Origin: Psychrobacillus sp042945595
Lineage (GTDB): Bacteria; Bacillota; Bacilli; Bacillales_A; Planococcaceae
Length of the DNA stretch: 64,000 bases
Reading direction: 5' to 3'
Assembly (NCBI RefSeq): GCF_042945595.1
Contig: NZ_CP168493.1
Location: 496,001 to 560,000, forward strand
Shown: positions 58,985 through 64,000 of the stretch, piece after piece
Layout of the letters: the number at the start of each line of letters is the position of its first letter
How positions within the stretch are numbered: the first letter of the stretch is position 1
Program-made: the position numbers and the translations under genes
Notes under the pieces: model-generated
Database searches by the model: none
Told to the model about the DNA's origin: nothing
The model's input: only the letters and a program-made list of their open reading frames with translations

Positions 58985-60721
58985 GTGAAGACAGTTTTAT
59001 CTTATTTATCTCCTTATAAGTGGCTTGTAGTTACTGCATTATTCTTAATGCTAATAGAACTTTCTGTAGAGCTTATTCAGCCACTATTAATAGGTACTAT
59101 CATCGATGATGGAATACTAGCAAAGAACCAGCAATCGATTATTTTTTGGGGAAGTATTATGCTAGGCTGTTCGGCTATTGCATTTTTAGCAGGAATTATT
59201 AATACATATATTGCTTCTCATGTTGTACAAAGCTATGGATATGATATACGACAAGTACTTTTTAAAAAAATTCAATCGTTTACGATGGCAACTTTTTTAA
59301 AATTTCCTTCCTCAAGTTTAATCACACGATTAACAAATGATGTAACAATTACACAAAACCTTTTTTTCATGGGGTTACGCATTATGTTACGAGCTCCATT
59401 GATAGTTATTGGTAGTGTCGTAATGTCTTTCTTCGTCAATGCGTATTTAGCATTGTTCTTAGTAATTGGTGCACCTATTTTAGTCCTTTTTCTGTACTTT
59501 ATGAGTCGAAAAGGGATGAAACATTTTGCAAAAGTACAAAAAAGTGTAGATCGAGTGACGCGTAAAGTACAAGAAAACTTGCAAGCAGTTCGATTAGTAA
59601 AAGCTTATTTACGTGGCCACTTTGAGTCGAAAAAATTTGCAGGAGTTGCAGATGTACTGAAAATGGATAATGTGAAGGCATTTAGAATTATGGAGTTAAT
59701 ATTACCAGTACTTCTATTTATCATGAACATAAGTTTAATGGCAGTTCTCTGGTTTGGTGCAAAAGAGATACAAGCAGGAGGAGCACAAATGGGGGAGCTT
59801 GTTGCAATTGTTAACTATGCAATGCGAATGACAGGTGCATTTTCTATGTTTTCCTTTATTATTGTCTTTTTCTCTCGAGCGAAAGCATCTGCAGAACGTA
59901 TGGAAGAAGTATTAGTTGTGGAAGAAGGAATAGAAGAGATCAGTACTTATCCAGTCGATGCTCCTCCAGGAGTCGGGGAAATTGAGTTTCAACACGTATC
60001 CTTTCATTATCCAACAACAGATGCTCCTGTTTTAAAGGATGTATCCTTTACTGTTAAAGCTGGTTCCAAACTCGCGATAATGGGAGCGACTGGTTCTGGT
60101 AAATCCACGCTACTAAATTTAATTCCACGGTTTTTTGATGCAACAGAGGGAAACATTTTTATAGACGGAGTAGAAGTAAAAGAATGGCCATTAAAAGAAC
60201 TTCGACAAGTAATTGGGCTAGTTCCACAACAATCGATCCTTTTTACAGGAAGTATTGAAGAAAATTTAGGTTGGGGTGACTCTACTGCAACGGAAGAGCT
60301 ATTAAAAGAAGCTGCAAAACAAGCGCAAATTCACAACTCTATTGAGCAATTTCCAGATCAATACGAAACGAGAGTTGGTCAAAAAGGAGTTAATTTGTCA
60401 GGCGGGCAAAAGCAAAGATTATCCATTGCACGTGCATTAGTCCGTAAGCCAGAAATTTTATTGTTAGACGATAGTACAAGTGCGCTAGATGTTTCTACGG
60501 AAAATGCGTTGTGGGAAGCGTTAGAAGATGAACAAGCAACGATGCTAGTCATTACACAAAAAATAAGAACAGCTAAAGGTGCAGACCAAATTCTCTTACT
60601 GGAAGAAGGGGTTGTCTCCGCTTATGGCACGCATGATGAATTGATGGAGAGCTCTTCTTTATATAGAGAAATTGCAGAATCACAGCAGGAGGGTGATCAT
60701 CATGTTGAACTTCATTCGTAA
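58985..60721 (+). CDS. ABC exporter half-transporter with degenerate ATP site (BmrC-like)
   Basis: 578-aa half-transporter: six-helix type IV exporter domain (about 1-310) and nucleotide-binding domain with Walker A GATGSGKST, signature LSGGQKQR and Walker B ILLLDDSTSALD. The residue after Walker B Asp is Asp496 instead of catalytic Glu, and the H-loop reads ITQKIRT with Gln in place of His. So this subunit brings the non-canonical site, as BmrC does in the BmrC/BmrD multidrug exporter. GTG start after AGGGGTG. Overlaps its partner by 20 bases. Confidence 0.93.
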   Translation: MKTVLSYLSPYKWLVVTALFLMLIELSVELIQPLLIGTIIDDGILAKNQQSIIFWGSIMLGCSAIAFLAGIINTYIASHVVQSYGYDIRQVLFKKIQSFTMATFLKFPSSSLITRLTNDVTITQNLFFMGLRIMLRAPLIVIGSVVMSFFVNAYLALFLVIGAPILVLFLYFMSRKGMKHFAKVQKSVDRVTRKVQENLQAVRLVKAYLRGHFESKKFAGVADVLKMDNVKAFRIMELILPVLLFIMNISLMAVLWFGAKEIQAGGAQMGELVAIVNYAMRMTGAFSMFSFIIVFFSRAKASAERMEEVLVVEEGIEEISTYPVDAPPGVGEIEFQHVSFHYPTTDAPVLKDVSFTVKAGSKLAIMGATGSGKSTLLNLIPRFFDATEGNIFIDGVEVKEWPLKELRQVIGLVPQQSILFTGSIEENLGWGDSTATEELLKEAAKQAQIHNSIEQFPDQYETRVGQKGVNLSGGQKQRLSIARALVRKPEILLLDDSTSALDVSTENALWEALEDEQATMLVITQKIRTAKGADQILLLEEGVVSAYGTHDELMESSSLYREIAESQQEGDHHVELHS

Positions 60722-62525
60722 ACCTTTTGGATATGAACCGATTGTAACGAGGGATGACTTAAAGAAAAGTAGTAAGAAGAAAGTGGAAAAAGCATCTGAC
60801 TGGAAAAGCGTACTTGCGCGTATTTGGAAATTAGTAGACGAGCAACGGTTTTTATTAATCGTCGTGCTTTTATTAGTAGTTATAAGCTCTGCTCTAGCCT
60901 TGCTTGGTCCATATATGATTGGAATAATAATCGACGACTATATTACGAAAAGCCGATTTGCAGGTCTTTCGACAATGATTGGGATATTAATCGTTGTGTA
61001 TGTCTTTTTGTCAATTGCAATGTATTTGCAAAATTATTGGATGATTGGCATTTCGCAGCAAACGATTTACAGACTACGAACCGGATTATTTAATCATCTA
61101 CAAAGACTTCCAGTATCATTTTTTGATAAAAGACAACATGGTGAGCTAATGAGTCGGATGACGAATGATATTGAGAACGTTAGCCAAACGCTGAATTCAT
61201 CTTTTATACAAGTATTTTCGAGTATCTTAACTTTAGTTGGAACTACTTTAGTTATGCTTCTCTTAAGTCCTTTATTGACAGCTATTACGCTAGTAATCGT
61301 TCCTTTTATGTATGTTGCGATGCGTTGGATTACGAGACGTACGTCGAAATTGTTCAAGGAGCAGCAGCAAGCAGTTGGTGAATTGAATGGAATGATTGAA
61401 GAAACGATTTCTGGTCAACGAATTGTCAAGGCATTTTCCCAGGAAAGTCGTATGCTAGAAGAGTTTTCAGTAAAGAGCGAACGACTGAAAAGAACGGGAT
61501 TTTGGGCGCTGATTTACTCCGGTTTTATTCCAAAGGTGATGAACTTTCTAAATAATGTAAGCTTTACGCTTGTAGCAGCGGCAGGCGGTGTGTTGGCTTA
61601 TTATGGTCAGGTAACGATTGGAGAAATTGTAATTTTCACAGAGTATGCACGTCAGTTTACTCGACCTCTAAATGACTTAGCAAACCAATTTAATACAGTA
61701 CTTTCTGCAATCGCAGGGGCAGAGCGTGTTTTTGGGATTATGGATGAACGTGTAGAAATTGACGTAGCGGTGGATAACAAAGACTACAAAATAAAAGGAA
61801 ATGTCACTTTTGAAAATGTGACATTCCGGTACAATCAAGAAGAGGAAACCCCAACAATTCAGCATGTTTCTTTCCATGTAGATGCAGGTAAAACTGCTGC
61901 TTTGGTCGGTGCAACTGGCGCAGGGAAAACAACCATTATGCAACTCCTTGCTCGTTTTTATGAAGTAAATGAAGGGCGTATTTTAATGGATGATATTCCA
62001 ATGGACAACTTGCCAAGGCATACATTACGTAGTCAAACAGCCTTTGTATTACAAGATCCGTTTCTTTTTGAAATGAATGTTAGAGAGAATATTCGTTATG
62101 GGAAATTAAATGCAACAGATGAAGAAATAGTATATGCTGCAAAAGAAGCAAATGCACATGACTTTATTATGAAGCTACCTAATGGATATGATACGATATT
62201 AACAGCCGATGGAGGAGAGATTAGCCAAGGCCAAAAGCAGTTATTATCGATTGCTCGAGCACTCGTAGCAGATCCTGCTCTCCTATTACTGGATGAGGCA
62301 ACGTCTAGTATTGATACAGTAACAGAACTAAAAATACAGGAAGCACTCGAACGATTAATGGAAGGTAGAACGAGCTTTGTTATTGCCCATCGATTAAATA
62401 CTGTTCGAAAAGCAGATCTTGTATTTGTAATGGAAAATGGAGAGCTTATCGAATCAGGTTCCCAAGAAGAGTTGTTAAAACAAAAAGGTCGTTATTTCGA
62501 AATGGTGACAAGCACGAAGATTTAA
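60702..62525 (+). CDS. ABC exporter half-transporter with canonical ATP site (BmrD-like)
   Basis: 607-aa partner subunit: N-terminal extension, six-helix domain (about 45-330), and nucleotide-binding domain with Walker A GATGAGKTT, signature ISQGQKQ, Walker B LLLLDEATSSID with catalytic Glu, and H-loop IAHRLNT. It starts at ATG 60702 (GGAGGGTG upstream), inside the end of the first gene. The pair should form a heterodimeric exporter of the BmrCD/LmrCD type moving lipids or drugs outward. The longer frame from 60672 is rejected. Confidence 0.93.
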   Translation: MLNFIRKPFGYEPIVTRDDLKKSSKKKVEKASDWKSVLARIWKLVDEQRFLLIVVLLLVVISSALALLGPYMIGIIIDDYITKSRFAGLSTMIGILIVVYVFLSIAMYLQNYWMIGISQQTIYRLRTGLFNHLQRLPVSFFDKRQHGELMSRMTNDIENVSQTLNSSFIQVFSSILTLVGTTLVMLLLSPLLTAITLVIVPFMYVAMRWITRRTSKLFKEQQQAVGELNGMIEETISGQRIVKAFSQESRMLEEFSVKSERLKRTGFWALIYSGFIPKVMNFLNNVSFTLVAAAGGVLAYYGQVTIGEIVIFTEYARQFTRPLNDLANQFNTVLSAIAGAERVFGIMDERVEIDVAVDNKDYKIKGNVTFENVTFRYNQEEETPTIQHVSFHVDAGKTAALVGATGAGKTTIMQLLARFYEVNEGRILMDDIPMDNLPRHTLRSQTAFVLQDPFLFEMNVRENIRYGKLNATDEEIVYAAKEANAHDFIMKLPNGYDTILTADGGEISQGQKQLLSIARALVADPALLLLDEATSSIDTVTELKIQEALERLMEGRTSFVIAHRLNTVRKADLVFVMENGELIESGSQEELLKQKGRYFEMVTSTKI

Positions 62526-62534
62526 GGAGGATAT

Positions 62535-63401
62535 ATGGATATATCAATTATGACTGTCTCGATTCCGTTAGATATAGAAACAATGGAAGAAATAAACGTA
62601 CTAGTGCAAGAATCATTTCTTCAAGACAAAGTAAATTACATGTCAATATTAAGTGTCGATGAACTTTCTGATTATTATTTAAAAGGTTTTTGTGTGTTAG
62701 CATACGAAGACGAAACAGATAAATTAGTTGGAGTAGTGTCGGCTGTAGACCGGATAGCTACACTAGATTTTGAATGGAGTGCGGTTGTATTACCAAATGC
62801 TCGCAGGCAAGGTATAGGGGAGCATCTAGTGCAGGAGCTTGCGAAAAATTTAAAGCTTAGAGGAGCAGAAACAGAACTAGCATTGGTACCTGAAAATTCG
62901 GAAGCTGGTCAGCAGTTATTAAAGAAGTTTGGCTATGTACATGACTATTCAGAAATAACAATGGCAGTAAATGCAGTAGCAAATGAATCTTTTAATAAAG
63001 TACAAATCACCTCATATAATATGGAAGAGTCAGAGCTAATTGAGGTGTTAGTAAGTGCATTTGGTGACACAGAAGAAGAAGCAAGAGAAATGATTGTTTT
63101 TAATAATGAAACTCCTAATCGCAGACTAATGCTCGCGATAGTAGACAAGGAAGTTGTAGGTACTGTTGCTATCGTGGATGATTCCGATAAATTGTGGGTG
63201 ACAGGGCTTGCAGTGCATAAAAAATCTCGAGGAAAAGGAATAGCAACTAGTCTATTAAATTGGTCGAAAAATGAAGCCCATCATTTAGGCAAGACGACTG
63301 TTTATCTAGATGTGGAAACAGACAATGATAAAGCATTATCTGTCTATAAAAAAGCAGGATTTAAAAAAACAAATCATACGGATTTCTATAGAAAAGGGTG
63401 A
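62535..63401 (+). CDS. Protein with two GNAT acetyltransferase domains
   Basis: 288-aa protein with two tandem GNAT folds: residues about 5-145 (acetyl-CoA loop RRQGIGEHLVQEL) and about 150-288 (loop KSRGKGIATSLLNW, then DNDKALSVYKKAGFKKT). It transfers an acetyl group to an unknown amine. It lies nine bases after the ABC exporter and is probably cotranscribed; the exporter plus acetyltransferase grouping hints at detoxification (inference). ATG 62535 is four bases after GGAGG; ATG 62550 is an alternative. Confidence 0.88.
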   Translation: MDISIMTVSIPLDIETMEEINVLVQESFLQDKVNYMSILSVDELSDYYLKGFCVLAYEDETDKLVGVVSAVDRIATLDFEWSAVVLPNARRQGIGEHLVQELAKNLKLRGAETELALVPENSEAGQQLLKKFGYVHDYSEITMAVNAVANESFNKVQITSYNMEESELIEVLVSAFGDTEEEAREMIVFNNETPNRRLMLAIVDKEVVGTVAIVDDSDKLWVTGLAVHKKSRGKGIATSLLNWSKNEAHHLGKTTVYLDVETDNDKALSVYKKAGFKKTNHTDFYRKG

Positions 63402-63420
63402 CTTGACTGGGTCATTCTTT

Positions 63421-63471
63421 AAGATTGTAGACAAACTCGAAAGAAACGAGTTGTCTACAGTCTTTTTATTT
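63421..63471 (+). terminator. Terminator of the ABC/GNAT operon
   Basis: TGTAGACAAACTCG and CGAGTTGTCTACA pair with a single bulge around AAAGAAA, followed by TCTTTTTATTT. Confidence 0.92.
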
Positions 63472-63671
63472 AGGGTAGATCGGGTTTCCCGAAATTTCCC
63501 GATGGGCAACACTGAGCTGGCGCTTCTCCAGATCGATATAGGTTTACCTGCTTACGGTTATGGATGTATGTCTCAAGATAGCCATTCTAAAAAGATAATT
63601 ATTGAATTTAAAAGGACATAGATATGTTAGTGGAGAATATGTTTACTATCTAATTAAAGGAGAGGATTTAA

Positions 63672-64000
63672 GTGAAAGAAAAATTATTAAGGATAGGTAC
63701 TACATATATACCAGTTACTAATGTAGAATTCTCTGCCGAATGGTATGTAAGTAGATTAGGTGCAGAGTTAAGCTATAAAGACGATGACAAAGCAATTCTA
63801 AATTTTGCAAACCAAAGTATATTTCTAGTTAAATCTAAAGAAAATGAAAGCTCTAACTTCTACGATGTTTACGGAGAAGAACGATTTTCTTTGACTTTTG
63901 AGGTTAATGGGTTAAATGCTTTAGAAGCTATTCATAAAGATTTTATAGAAAAAGAAATAAAAGTTGGAGAAATTGAAAACAGGGGTCATACAGGGAGAAA
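63672..64000 (+). CDS. VOC (glyoxalase-like) family protein, partial
   Basis: A GTG start (63672) after AAAGGAGAGG opens a frame that runs off the window end. The 109 visible residues begin VKEKLLRIGTTYIPVTNV and continue EFSAEWYVSRLGAELSYKD, ILNFANQSIFLV and FSLTFEVNGLNALEAIHKDF, the beta-alpha-beta-beta-beta layout of a VOC-superfamily module. Such proteins include glyoxalases, dioxygenases and antibiotic-binding resistance proteins. The C-terminal end is missing, so no activity is assigned. Confidence 0.8.
   Translation, partial: MKEKLLRIGTTYIPVTNVEFSAEWYVSRLGAELSYKDDDKAILNFANQSIFLVKSKENESSNFYDVYGEERFSLTFEVNGLNALEAIHKDFIEKEIKVGEIENRGHTGR

Noticed and set aside
63310..63621. 103-aa frame with a segment resembling a serine recombinase (RVDRVSR)
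   Set aside because: It overlaps the GNAT gene end and the terminator hairpin; the resemblance spans only a few residues and no start signal exists.

Overview
The window looks like chromosome from a low-G+C, endospore-forming member of the Bacillales, most like the Psychrobacillus/Lysinibacillus/Sporosarcina group. This rests on low G+C, strong Shine-Dalgarno sites, a cotJABC spore-coat operon, a T-box, an S-box (SAM-I) riboswitch, a SigB-type promoter, and gene families typical of Bacillaceae/Planococcaceae. No rRNA, tRNA, prophage, IS transposase or CRISPR array was found; most of the window is ordinary core or soft-accessory chromosome.

Layout. 1-13 kb: the end of a BRCT protein, a T-box-controlled arginyl-tRNA synthetase, DUF2231 and DUF1028 proteins, a 1241-aa secreted nuclease, a nucleotidase/aminopeptidase pair and topoisomerase III. 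13-22 kb: two small membrane proteins followed by a histidine kinase/response regulator pair, a SigB-type stress gene, flavin reductase, a Gly-Tyr-Pro-His-rich small protein, a phosphoesterase, a TVP38 protein, a methyltransferase, an erythromycin-esterase-like protein and a frameshifted DUF2785 gene. 22-34 kb: PBP4-type carboxypeptidase, TetR/MMPL pair with operator, chemoreceptor, polysaccharide deacetylase, cotJ operon, DUF2935 protein with an apparent CTG start, acyl-CoA dehydrogenase, MarR/DUF3147. 35-39 kb: a compact three-gene cell-surface locus (secreted protein, acidic LPKTG protein, dedicated sortase). 39-46 kb: metI-metC under a SAM riboswitch, YhgE/TetR divergent pair, AIM24 protein. 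45-49 kb: a lysine 6-deamination operon. 49-64 kb: beta-propeller protein, PdaC-like deacetylase, split threonine/serine exporter, GGDEF/EAL protein, DMT transporter, heterodimeric ABC exporter, double GNAT, VOC protein.

How the genes work together. The lysine operon reads as lysine to aminoadipate semialdehyde (lysine 6-dehydrogenase), to aminoadipate (aldehyde dehydrogenase), with a later glutaryl-CoA-dehydrogenase-like step. Several transporters sit beside their own regulator and a visible palindromic operator (MMPL, YhgE, DUF3147). Envelope remodelling is a recurring theme: two NodB deacetylases, PBP4, sortase with substrate, and secreted beta-propeller and nuclease proteins.

The least explained signal is intergenic. 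I see (a) four hairpins built on one 13-nt core whose arms differ from copy to copy but stay self-complementary, (b) a four-copy long repeat, three copies of which start right after the stop codon of a minus-strand gene, and two of those (as well as the fourth, unattached copy) carry a palindrome-plus-T-run terminator, (c) degenerate tandem arrays of about 21 nt in at least three gaps, and (d) two genes that seem to start with CTG in nearly the same sequence context.
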